Assembly: GCA_032622095.1 (NCBI GenBank)
Contig: CP136063.1
Coordinates: 119,062,723 to 119,126,722, forward strand
Source: Siphonodentalium dalli
Taxonomy: Eukaryota > Mollusca > Scaphopoda > Gadilida > Siphonodentaliidae
Reading direction: 5' to 3'
Length of the DNA: 64,000 nucleotides
Every line of letters starts with the position of its first letter. Position 1 is the stretch's first letter. This document shows positions 33,671 through 44,600 of the stretch, one piece after another. Position numbers and translations under genes: made by a program. The notes beneath the pieces are model-generated. The model searched no databases, was not told where the DNA came from, and saw nothing but the letters and a program-made list of their open reading frames with translations.

Positions 33671-35372
33671 AATGGTGGCAACCGGAGTAGATCGGTAAAT
33701 AAACACTCGGAGACTACCCAGGCGAATTTCGTTACTGTATGAAATTGATTGAGACGCTGACCATAAGAAAATGTTCAGATAAGTGCCCTGAGTACACTTA
33801 GTTGCAGTAAAATAAACTACAACACCAATATTTCATTTAAACCACACTGATCATACCAAGTATCCCATTTTCGTGGTAAAATGATGGCAGATTCTGCTCA
33901 AAGTAGTACCCCAGGAAAAATCAACGCGACTGAACCTGACACAGAGCACACCCCTACTATCAGCTCAACGTCAAACATAACTGTTGGTGGGTTAGAGAAA
34001 TTGCTCCTAGAAAAGAAAAGAAAAAATAGAACTGAAATATCACCTTTTGAGTTAAGGCAACTCAGACAAAGACAAGACTCTGGTGACTATAGGGCTGACC
34101 AAAACCCAATTCCTGATGTTTCTAGTTTTGAATACACATCTTTTGGAAAAGATATTAAAGCCATGGTTGAGGAAGGAGTGTGTAATGCAATCGATAAAGT
34201 GGTAAAAACTCTTGCCGAAACAGTTACAAAAACAGTGAATAATTCAATGCTTGTATATGAGGAAAAGGTTAAAAATCTAGAAAAGCAACTAAATAAGGAG
34301 AAAGAAAGAAACAATAAACTTGAAAAAAGAATGGATGCTCTGGAGAAAAGCACTGATATCAAGTTCGAGAAATACGAGCAACACGGCAGGGGTAACAGCC
34401 TGCGATTTATAAATTTTCCGGTACCGAAGGAATTGAAGGACCTGAGAAACTTCAACTCTAGTGCGGAAGTCATCAAGTTTTGTGATAAATACCTTGGGAT
34501 CAGAATTCGACCTGAGGATATTGACAAATCACACCCCCTGTCAGATAAAATTCTCACTAAAGGTCAAGGGACACAACGTCAAGGTGGAAATGAAACAAAT
34601 GGGGCCTCAAAAACCCAGTCTACATACAGATTTGTCAACATCATTGTTCGATTTTCCAGGTACGACACCAAAACAATACTCTTTGCGGCCAAAAAACTAC
34701 TAAAATCCAAATCTAGGGTTCTAATTGTTGAAGATCTAACACCTAAGAGGCAATCGATTATGCATGAACTCGCAGATCTCAGGAAAACAGGAGCGTTACA
34801 TTCTTTTTGGACACAAAATGGTAAAATTTATTACAAACTAACAGAACTCACGAGGGGGACACAGATCAACCTGGACGAAGAAATCAAACCTCAGCTTCCG
34901 ATCCCTCCACCTGACTTTGATGACTGAAATGAACCACATTTCACAAACAGTCGCCTGATGCTATAAAAGCACCTCAAAATCTATGAAATATTAATTTTGT
35001 TTATTGTATGCATAAATATAATTGTGTATATATGTATATGTCTGTGTGCTGACCCATCATGTCATAGCACAAGCATGCTAAATTTATAAACTATTAATTG
35101 TGTACATGTATAACTGATGTACATGTAATATATACGATAACCAACCACGTTATTATCACAAACTGCTAAATTTTTTAACTATACATTTTGTTCGATATAT
35201 ATTTAACATATATATATTACCCCACCATCCGTCATAACACAAACCACTATGATTCCTTTTCACAATCGCCAATTAAAAGCAATCAGTATCTGAAACATTC
35301 TCTATCAATTGAAATTCATGAATAAAACTAATAAATAAATAAATAAAAAATAATAATAATAATAAAAATAAT
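33671..35372 (+). mobile_element. Candidate ORF1-only retroelement with A-rich tail
   Basis: About 210 bases of leader precede the ORF1 frame, and about 400 bases of non-coding DNA follow it. The 3' end is a run of ATAA and TAA units with poly-A at 35330-35372, resembling a LINE tail. Boundaries are inferred: the left edge is taken where the hairpin repeat stops at 33670. The same arrangement (ORF1, UTR, A-rich tail, no ORF2) defines mammalian HAL1 elements. An internally deleted LINE is equally possible. Confidence 0.5.
33881..34927 (+). CDS. LINE ORF1-type RNA-binding protein, intact, 348 residues
   Basis: The layout matches L1-like ORF1 proteins, which trimerise through a coiled coil and coat the element RNA. 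There is a disordered N-terminus (1-90) and a coiled coil at about 124-168 ('EEKVKNLEKQLNKEKERNNK'). An RRM-like domain starts at 'GRGNSLRFINFPVP' (169-182) and includes 'YRFVNIIVRFSRYDTKTILF' (249-268). A C-terminal domain has 'VLIVEDLTPKRQSI' and 'FWTQNGKIYYKL'. Two ATGs are adjacent at the start; the second has A at -3 and G at +4 and may be used. The frame is complete, yet no reverse transcriptase follows in the next several kb. Confidence 0.85.
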   Translation: MMADSAQSSTPGKINATEPDTEHTPTISSTSNITVGGLEKLLLEKKRKNRTEISPFELRQLRQRQDSGDYRADQNPIPDVSSFEYTSFGKDIKAMVEEGVCNAIDKVVKTLAETVTKTVNNSMLVYEEKVKNLEKQLNKEKERNNKLEKRMDALEKSTDIKFEKYEQHGRGNSLRFINFPVPKELKDLRNFNSSAEVIKFCDKYLGIRIRPEDIDKSHPLSDKILTKGQGTQRQGGNETNGASKTQSTYRFVNIIVRFSRYDTKTILFAAKKLLKSKSRVLIVEDLTPKRQSIMHELADLRKTGALHSFWTQNGKIYYKLTELTRGTQINLDEEIKPQLPIPPPDFDD

Positions 35373-35449
35373 TACTATTAACAGCATACTAAGCTAAAAA
35401 TATGAAAACGACTTATTGCTCATCCTCTCGAACCCACTGGTATGACAAA

Positions 35450-36170
35450 TGTTGAGTCAATGTACACATACATGTACTAGAATATATGTACCGGTAAATG
35501 TGATTATAGATAGATAATCACCCGCCCCCCCCCCCCACCCCGGTCTTTCATAAATTTATGTAACGACATACTTACAACAGCATATGCATTCACATTTCTA
35601 GATATTTGCATGAACACAAGTAAAATCAGTTATTTGGAAAAATATCAAAGTCCCGTCCACCCCCGCAAAGTTTGGAATGACCTGTTTACAATTGTATGTG
35701 CACCTCACAAAACATGCACTTAGACAGTCAAATGCACTTAGACAGTTATTTTGGAAAAATATCAAAGTCCCGTCCACCCCCCCCCCCGCAAAGTTTGGAA
35801 TGACCTGTTTACAATTGTATGTGCACCTCACAAAACATGCACTTAGACAGTCAAATGCACTTAGACAGTTAAATTTATGACCAATGTTGAATCAATGTAC
35901 ACATACATGTACTAGTATATATGCACCGGCAAATGTGATTATAGATAAATAATCCCCCCCCCCACCACCTGGTCTTTCATAAATCTATGTAACGACACAC
36001 TTACAACAGCATATGCATTCACATTTCTAGATATAATTTTGCATGGACTCAAGTAAAATCAGTTATTTTGGAAAAATATCAAAGCCCGTCCACCCTCCCC
36101 CCCCGCAAAGTCTGAAATGACCTGTTTACAATTGTATGTGCAGCTTTACAAAACATGCACCTAAACAGTC
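35450..36170 (+). repeat. Tandem duplication of about 430 bp with nested 117-bp duplication
   Basis: 'gtacacatacatgtactag' through poly-C and 'gcaaagtttggaatgacctg' to 'aacatgcacttagacagtc' occurs at about 35450 and again from 35884. The first copy also has its last 117 bp duplicated (about 35632-35868). Poly-C runs differ in length. Confidence 0.88.
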
Positions 36171-36723
36171 AAATTTATCCAGTCTGACAGGTCTATATGT
36201 CATATTTTGTATGCAAAAGTGTGTAAACAACCTGTTTACAATATATCATAGGTAGCCCAATTTCCAGATACATGCATGATGGACAAAGCATAATCAGGTA
36301 GATTATAAGATACCAAATTTGGAAACATCAAAACTCTTTCCAAAGCACTTTAAGAGTCAAATATATTCACATCAGGTATCTTATAAACACTTGTATGCAA
36401 AATTATCTGAAAAAACTGTGTGCAAAATAATATATGTACCTCAATTTCCAGACAGATACAACATAGAAAAAGCATAAACAGGTAAATGTCAAATTTTGAA
36501 ACTCCAAAAGAGTAGTCTAAACATCTCCCCAAACACCCCACCCCCATATATTTACTGACCTATTGTGACAGTGCTTTCTCTTGTAGATGCGAGTCGCCCA
36601 TAGAGAGCCTCGCATTTGTAGAAGAATGCACTGGCCTACAGGGTCGACTGTTGATATTTACCATATGCATGTTTACTAAAAAACGCAATCACCTTACATA
36701 AAGTTACTTTGTGATAGTGATAG

Positions 36724-36731
36724 TGACGTCA
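36724..36731 (+). promoter_or_regulatory. CRE-like TGACGTCA site
   Basis: A perfect TGACGTCA palindrome is followed directly by TGATGGCGGGAA, a GC-rich motif resembling a second YY1/E2F-type site, 440 bases before the broken ORF1. It may mark the 5' promoter region of that element. Single-motif evidence only. Confidence 0.35.
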
Positions 36732-36949
36732 TGATGGCGGGAAGCTAAATTTTCTTTCTCTGTGTCGGCCGATCGAAATATGTAAAATATCCTATTGAAT
36801 ATGCTGTTTCGGTGAAAACTATGAAGATATAACTAATAGCTAATGATCAGCCAGTGGGAGCGTCTTATAATTTGACCAAAACTTTGTACTGATTAGCAGC
36901 GATCCAGAAATGAAAGTTGACAAAGAACGAACCTCTGTTTGAAGAAGGA

Positions 36950-36961
36950 CCGCCATTTTGG
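36950..36961 (+). promoter_or_regulatory. YY1-like site in the ORF1 leader
   Basis: CCGCCATTTTGG matches the canonical vertebrate YY1 core and lies 208 bases upstream of the ORF1 ATG at 37169. Mammalian L1 promoters contain a YY1 site that sets the start of transcription. A role here is inferred by analogy. Confidence 0.4.
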
Positions 36962-37168
36962 ATTTTGGAATTCGTATCTTCGACTTAGGACTCCCGGTGA
37001 GATTATTCCTTTTCTGACTATTGACCATTCTATGTTTATTATAAATAATAGAGTCACAGTTTATTGACTTACCGATACAAACAATCAAATCACAGACCAA
37101 CTAATTCGCCGTGAGTGAACTTCATCGATTAGTGATTGCTATTTAATTTATCAACACAGTAATCGAAA

Positions 37169-38334
37169 ATGAGTATTCAGCCGAGCAGCGCGGCGGCGGA
37201 CTTTCGTCCACACAATACATCCACTCCAATCGAGGAAGGTGAACCAGCCCCCATCGGTGTCGCACATTTTAACCACGACTCTGCCGTTCCCATAATGACC
37301 CGATCTGATAGTCAACAAACTGAACTAAAACGAAACAGACAGTCTCCCATTTCACCATCTGATTACGTAGAATCCAAAAAACAAAAACCAGTATATCAGG
37401 ATTCACTAGTAGATGACAATTTAAATCAGTCGACCTCATCTGACAGAAGCAATGCACCATGTAACTACAGTAGCCCAGACGTATTCTTCGAATCAAGCCT
37501 CGTTAAGGCATTGGGAAGCGAACGTGTTCAAAATTCATTCAGCGTCATGATGGAAGGTATGTTGGAGCGGGTTATAACGAAAATGGCACAACACGAAGTA
37601 ACAAAAATCGCCAAAGAAACACTCGTGCCAAGGGCCAAATACAATGAAGATATGTCGGAAATCATGCGCGAAATTCAAAATTTGAAACTGGAACTCAAAT
37701 CAGAACGCGAGGCCCGACTAAACGATGTTAGGGACTTGAAAGCCGAAGTCGACGATCTCCAGCAGTTTGGTCGCAGAACAAATTTGAGGCTATCAGGAGT
37801 ACCGGAAAGGCCTGGGGAAAACACTGACCACATAGTTTTGGACGTTGCCAACAAATTAGGCCTTCCATTGGGTGACTATGACATTTATCGCAGCCACAGA
37901 GTGGGTCCAAAGCACCGCGGCAAAGATAATCAGTCGGGTGCGAGAAACAACCAAACTGACACCGATTCTACATCTCTGAAGACAGCAGCGGGTCCAAAAT
38001 TGCAACCAAATCAACCTCGTCAAATAATATTTCGTTGCCATCCTACAAAATAAGAAGGGAACTTTTCCAAAACCGAAAAGAAACAGGGTCTGTGAATTTG
38101 CCTTACTTGAACAATAGAATCTATATAAATGAAGATTTAACCAGGACGAGGGCCGCTATCTACAAAAAGGCGAGGACCCTTCGAAAGGACAATCTAATCA
38201 CGGACGCATGGACCATCGATGGTGCTACATTAATTAAGGTTCATACGGATGACAAGCCACTCCGGTTCACCACAATGGAGGCACTGGACGAACTGGTCGA
38301 TAAACTGCGTGGCAATCAGAACATGCAGACGTAG
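37169..38334 (+). pseudogene. LINE ORF1-type gene broken by one frameshift
   Basis: The first frame (37169-38053) encodes a disordered N-terminus, a coiled coil at residues 155-200 ('EIQNLKLELKSEREARLNDV') and the RRM start 'FGRRTNLRLSGVPERPGE'. It breaks within the family block beginning 'RQIIFR' near 38033. The next block ('SYKIRRELFQNRKE', then 'RIYINEDLTRTRAAIYKKAR') continues in another frame to 38334, consistent with loss of one base. It is a different subfamily from the ORF1 at 33.9 kb, and again no RT follows. Confidence 0.85.
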
Positions 38335-38449
38335 ATCTGAACTATCGAAGCTTGTATAGCATAGCCCATGCTGGCACCCAGCACCGAATCAGTATCAGGG
38401 CGTGCTCTATTAAATACCCACCATTATGATTACATCAATTGGATATAGA

Positions 38450-39560
38450 TGTATATATAGTCATGATACTATACTAGAATAGATGTAATCTGCAGTGTGC
38501 ATAAGTCACTGACAAAACATATCTGTAACACATATTGCTGGTCGCTCGGTTGTTGCGGATAAGTTTTGCCAGGAACGTGTAATACCAATTATCAGCAAAA
38601 TTTAGTGTATATATATAGTCATGATACTATACTAGCAAAATTTAGTGTATATATACTATAATACATGTAATCTGCAATGTATAAAAGTCACTGACAAAAC
38701 ATATCTGTAACACCTATTGCTGGTCGCTCGGTCGTTGCAGATAGGTTTTGCCAGGAACGTGTAATACCAATTATCAGCTAAATTTAGTGTATATATATAG
38801 TCATGATACTATACTAGCATAATTTAGTGTATATGTGTGGTCGTAATGCTATACTAGAATACATGTAATCTGCAATGTATATAAGTTACTGACAAAACAT
38901 AGCTGTAACACCTATTGCTGATTCCTCGGGTGTTGCGGATAGGTTTTGCCAGGAACATGTTATACCAATTATAAAAATTTCGTGTATATATGCAGTTATA
39001 CTATAATACATGTAATCTGCAATGTATAGAAGTCACTGACAAAACATAGCTGTGGCACCTATTGCTCGATGTTGCGGATAAGTTTTACCAGCAACAATTA
39101 GCCATGATACTATACTAGAATACATGCAATCTGCAATGTATATACGCCAATGACAGAACATAGCTGTAACACCTATTGCTCGTTGCTCCGGTGTTGCTGA
39201 TAAGTTTTGCCAGGAATATGTAATACAAATAATCAGAAAAATCTAGTGTATATATAGTCATGATACTATATTAGAATACACGTAATCCGCAATGTATATA
39301 AATCACTGACAAAACAAAGCCGTAATACCTATTGCTGGTTGCTGCGGATAAGTTTTGCCAGGAGCGTGCAATACTAATTATTAGCAAAATTTAGTGTATT
39401 TATAGTCATGATACTATACTAGAATACAATTAATCTGCAATGTATATAAGTCACTGACAAAACATAGCTGTAGCACCTGCTGCTGGTTGCTGGGGTGTTG
39501 CGGATAAGTTTTGCCAGGAACATGAAATACAAATTATCAGCCAAATTCAGTGTGTAGACA
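38450..39560 (+). repeat. Tandem repeat of seven units, about 130-200 bp
   Basis: Units with 'tcatgatactatactagaat', 'aatctgcaatgtata', 'cactgacaaaacata' and 'ggataagttttgccagga' recur at about 38490, 38673, 38867, 39015, 39129, 39280 and 39432. It starts about 110 bases after the broken ORF1 frame, so it may be part of that element's 3' region. Confidence 0.88.
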
Positions 39561-41340
39561 TATCCTGTATATACGTACCTGCGACCAGTCTTCTGACTTG
39601 AAAATGAAAATACGCATGTCAACTCTCTATAATTATCATCACGCACACGCACATTCATGGCCTATCACAGTACTAACGATTCAAAGTACTTTGCGAATGT
39701 GTATTACCACGTATATGCGCAAGATTGCTCACATATTCTCGGCATGACAATTCTAATTCCCAAACCACGAAGCACGATTTGTCATCGCTATCATGAAATG
39801 AAACCGGTCAACCAGTATATAGATTCATGTGACATCACAATACACAGGTCAAACGCGCACGAGATATCCGCATCTAGGCCAAGCGGTCAGACTGACCGGA
39901 CTGGTGCAAACAACCATGTGGTTAGGCGAATCGAAATGCCCCGATATTCTACACATCACGTTGCACTCACATTGACACTGCATGTATACACAACGACAGC
40001 CACTGCGCGTAAGCACAGGTATGCATGTGTGTATATGTATGTTCAACTAATTTTACATGTTGTCTTCGTTTTTGTGTATGCCTTTATATACTGTACGATT
40101 GCAGTGACATTGGATCTGAATACTACATTCTTGTTATCAGTGCTTGCCCCTCTGTTAAACCTTCCTTAAATATACATCTACATAACTGTGTGCCATGTTT
40201 AAAGTGATGTAACAATTCCATGGATTAAACAATAAATACCGGCTCATTCACACGTGTATATAATACGTTAATAGTAACATGTTGTTGTGTACCATGGCAT
40301 ACGTGTACATGACAAACTGATGCCAATTTCGTCGTTCGTCCATTCGTCCACATTCTGTACTGTCTGCGAAAATTACTTTATCTTGTTATATTCGATATAT
40401 TGAAACCATAAAGATCGTTCCCTTGCGCGTGAATAAAATATTAGGACATTTATATTATATACAGGACAATAATTCGACACTAATGACACTCAATTAAAAT
40501 TAAGTATCCCACACCGACTCCACTTCCTATTCCTGCTCAGTTTTGTTTCTCCTTTCCGTGGGGTTACCGCTAGTCCACGGGGGAGATGATCATTTGCTGG
40601 TGCCTGATATGGTTTCATACGCCCTATGATCCTGGTCTGTTGTTGGCTATTATTTTTATAGCCATCCAGCCGTTTTTTCTTAGTGGGTATAGGAACTGGA
40701 GCTAGTGAATACTTTGCACAATCAGTCTGAATTATAACGATATGAATCCTCGATATTAGATGGGACATATCAATTATGCCAATATCAGTGCTCGTCCGTC
40801 CGTCTGCATTATTTACCATAGCTGTAAAAATATTCTATTTTATCTGAGATATTTCAAACTATACTGCTTGTTCCATGTGCAAATATAATCGCACGTGGTG
40901 TATGAAGACTACTTTTAATACCAGTCGCACTAAAATCGAACTACTTTGCGCATTATTGCAGCCTCAAAGCACTGGCTGTCTAACATAAGCCCTTCACTCT
41001 GCCCCTGTACCATAGCTTATTATATATATTATATAGTAATTATATATTACGATTGTATTTATAATTGTATCCCATGTTGAGCTCTATAAATATTGTGTTG
41101 CATATGTATATGATACGCTCTCTCAATTAGACAGACACTTCTATGATATCATTTCAGACTCATCTACTCCTGACTTACCTCATCGCTCCACGTTCCCCTT
41201 CTGAAAATGTACGTCACATGAATATTTCTACATCTCACTTATGCCGTCCCCATTATATAAAATGAATCTCATTGAAACATTCCAGGTACGCTACCCCATC
41301 CGGTAGAATAGCGGTACATGTCTGAAATATGAACATCTGT
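39561..41340. other. No gene recognised
   Basis: Frames of 170 codons (39657-40169, plus) and 109 codons (40490-40819, minus) lack recognisable domains. The second has a basic stretch ('RKGETKLSRNRKWSRC') but no match I can name. Confidence 0.45.
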
Positions 41341-41350
41341 AGGGATCTAC

Positions 41351-41424
41351 TAAAAGACGGGACGGGACGCTTTTCCGGGACGGGACGGAACGATTTGTCT
41401 AAAAGACGGGACGGGACGGAACGA
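41351..41424. repeat. GGGACGGGACG-rich short repeat at the satellite A edge
   Basis: Degenerate copies of 'aaaagacgggacgggacgga' and 'ccgggacgggacgg' precede the first recognisable satellite A unit by about 215 bases. The satellite itself contains 'cgacgggacgatgac', so the two may be related, but this is a short match. Confidence 0.5.
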
Positions 41425-41639
41425 ATATTTAAAAGTCATTTTATTCGGAAATGAAAGAGTTTAGAGGCACAAACATGGTCTCAACTTGTTTATTGGTATC
41501 TACTCTATACGAATGTGATGTTTTCCCGATAAAATTGAGCGTATGCTGAACGGTGAGCGTTCGAATAACGAAGCGTCGAAATTAGGGAAATTTATCACTT
41601 CTGGGACGATAATCTAAACACTAAAAGTCATATTTCGTT

Positions 41640-44600
41640 TACATTTTCATGTTTGGGTGACGGATTATTGCAGAAAATGTTTGTCTAATATATACTAAAT
41701 AGTAAAATAGAAGTTTGAACTTGTTTTCTGCTGATAAAAGTAGTGTTTTTATCGACGGGACGATGACATCCGCATTCTTGAAAAATCTCCATTCCGCCGA
41801 ACGAAAATCTTCGAAAATCTTAACAGAAAAACTAGCATTATGTTCACATTTTCATGTTTGGGTGACGGATTTTTGCAGAAAATGCTAGTCTAATATATAC
41901 TAAATAGTAAAATAGAAGTTTGAACTTGTTTTCTGATGGTAAAAGTAGTGTTTTTATCGACGGGACGATGACATCCGCATTCTTGAAAAATCTGCATTCC
42001 GCCGAACGAAAATCGTCGAAAATCTTAACAGAAAAACTAGCATTATGTTCACATTTTCATGTTTGGGTGACGGATTTTTGCAGAAAATGCTAGTCTAATA
42101 TATACTAAATAGTAAAATAGAAGTTTGAACTTGTTTTCTGGTGGTAAAAGTAGTGTTTTTATCGACGGGACGATGACACCTCCATTCTTGAAAAATCTGC
42201 ATTCCGCCGAACGAAAATCTTCGAAAATCTTAACAGAAAAACTTGCATTATGTTCACATTTTCATGTTTGGGTGACGGATTTTTGCAGAAAATGTTTGTC
42301 TAATATATACTAAATAGTAAAATAGAAGTTTGAACTTGTTTTCTGCTGATAAAAGTAGTGTTTTTATCGACGGGACGATGACATCCGCATTCTTGAAAAA
42401 TCTGCATTCCGCCGAACGAAAATCGTCGAAAATCTTAACAGAAAAACTAGCATTATGTTCACATTTTCATGTTTGGGTGACGGATTTTTGCAGAAAATGC
42501 TAGTCTAATATATACTAAATAGTAAAATAGAAGTTTGAACTTGTTTTCTGATGGTAAAAGTAGTGTTTTTATCGACGGGACGATGACACCTCCATTCTTG
42601 AAAAATCTGCATTCCGCCGAACGAAAATCTTCGAAAATCTTAACAGAAAAACTAGCATTATGTTCACATTTTCATGTTTGGGTGACGGATTTTTGCAGAA
42701 AATGCTAGTCTAATATATACTAAATAGTAAAATAGAAGTTTGAACTTGTTTTCTGATGGTAAAAGTAGTGTTTTTATCGACGGGACGATGACACCTCCAT
42801 TCTTGAAAAATCTGCATTCCGCCGAACGAAAATCTTCGAAAATCTTAACAGAAAAACTAGCATTATGTTCACATTTTCATGTTTGGGTGACGGATTTTTG
42901 CAGAAAATGCTAGTCTAATATATACTAAATAGTAAAATAGAAGTTTGAACTTGTTTTCTGATGGTAAAAGTAGTGTTTTTATCGACGGGACGATGACACC
43001 TCCATTCTTGAAAAATCTGCATTCCGCCGAACGAAAATCTTCGAAAATCTTAACAGAAAACTAGCATTATGTTCACATTTTCATGTTTGGGTGACGGATT
43101 TTTGCAGAAAATGCTAGTCTAATATATACTAAATAGTAAAATAGAAGTTTGAACTTGTTTTCTGCTGATAAAAGTAGTGTTTTTATCGACGGGACGATGA
43201 CATCCGCATTCTTGAAAAATCTGCATTCCGCCGAACGAAAATCTTCGAAAATCTTAACAGAAAAACTAGCATTATGTTCACATTTTCATGTTTGGGTGAC
43301 GGATTTTTGCAGAAAATGCTAGTCTAATATATACTAAATAGTAAAATAGAAGTTTGAACTTGTTTTCTGATGGTAAAAGTAGTGTTTTTATCGACGGGAC
43401 GATGACATCCGCATTCTTGAAAAATCTGCATTCCGCCGAACGAAAATCGTCGAAAATCTTAACAGAAAAACTAGCATTATGTTCACATTTTCATGTTTGG
43501 GTGACGGATTTTGCAGAAAATGCTAGTCTAATATATACTAAATAGTAAAATAGAAGTTTGAACTTGTTTTCTGATGGTAAAAGTAGTGTTTTTATCGACG
43601 GGACGATGACACCTCCATTCTTGAAAAATCTGCATTCCGCCGAACGAAAATCTTCGAAAATCTTAACAGAAAAACTAGCATTATGTTCACATTTTCATGT
43701 TTGGGTGACGGATTATTGCAGAAAATGATAGTCTAATATATACTAAATAGTAAAATAGACGTTTGAACTTGTTTTCTGATGGTAAAAGTAGTGTTTTTAT
43801 CGACGGGACGATGACATCCGCATTCTTGAAAAATCTGCATTCCGCCGAACGAAAATCGTCGAAAATCTTAACAGAAAAACTAGCATTATGTTCACATTTT
43901 CATGTTTGGGTGACGGATTTTTGCAGAAAATGCTAGTCTAATATATACTAAATAGTAAAATAGAAGATTGAACTTGTTTTCTGATGGTAACAGTAGTGTT
44001 TTTATCGACGGGACGATGACACCTCCATTCTTGAAAAATCTGCATTCCGCCGAACGAAAATCTTCGAAAATCTTAACAGAAAACTAGCATTATGTTCACA
44101 TTTTCATGTTTGGGTGACGGATTTTTGCAGAAAATGCTAGTCTAATATATACTAAATAGTAAAATAGAAGTTTGAACTTGTTTTCTGATGGTAAAAGTAG
44201 TGTTTTTATCGACGGGACGATGACATCCGCATTCTTGAAAAATCTGCATTCCGCCGAACGAAAATCGTCGAAAATCTTAACAGAAAAACTAGCATTATGT
44301 TCACATTTTCATGTTTGGGTGACGGATTTTTGCAGAAAATGCTAGTCTAATATATACTAAATAGTAAAATAGAAGTTTGAACTTGTTTTCTGATGGTAAA
44401 AGTAGTGTTTTTATCGACGGGACGATGACACCTCCATTCTTGAAAAATCTGCATTCCGCCGAACGAAAATCTTCGAAAATCTTAACAGAAAAACTAGCAT
44501 TATGTTCACATTTTCATGTTTGGGTGACGGATTATTGCAGAAAATGATAGTCTAATATATACTAAATAGTAAAATAGAAGTTTGAACTTGTTTTTCTGAT

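Noticed and set aside
39657-40169. 170-codon plus-strand ORF
   Set aside because: Low-complexity composition, no domain, and overlapping frames on the other strand; no splice or start support.
40490-40819. 109-codon minus-strand ORF with basic C-terminus
   Set aside because: It faintly recalls linker regions of LINE proteins, but no diagnostic motif was found.
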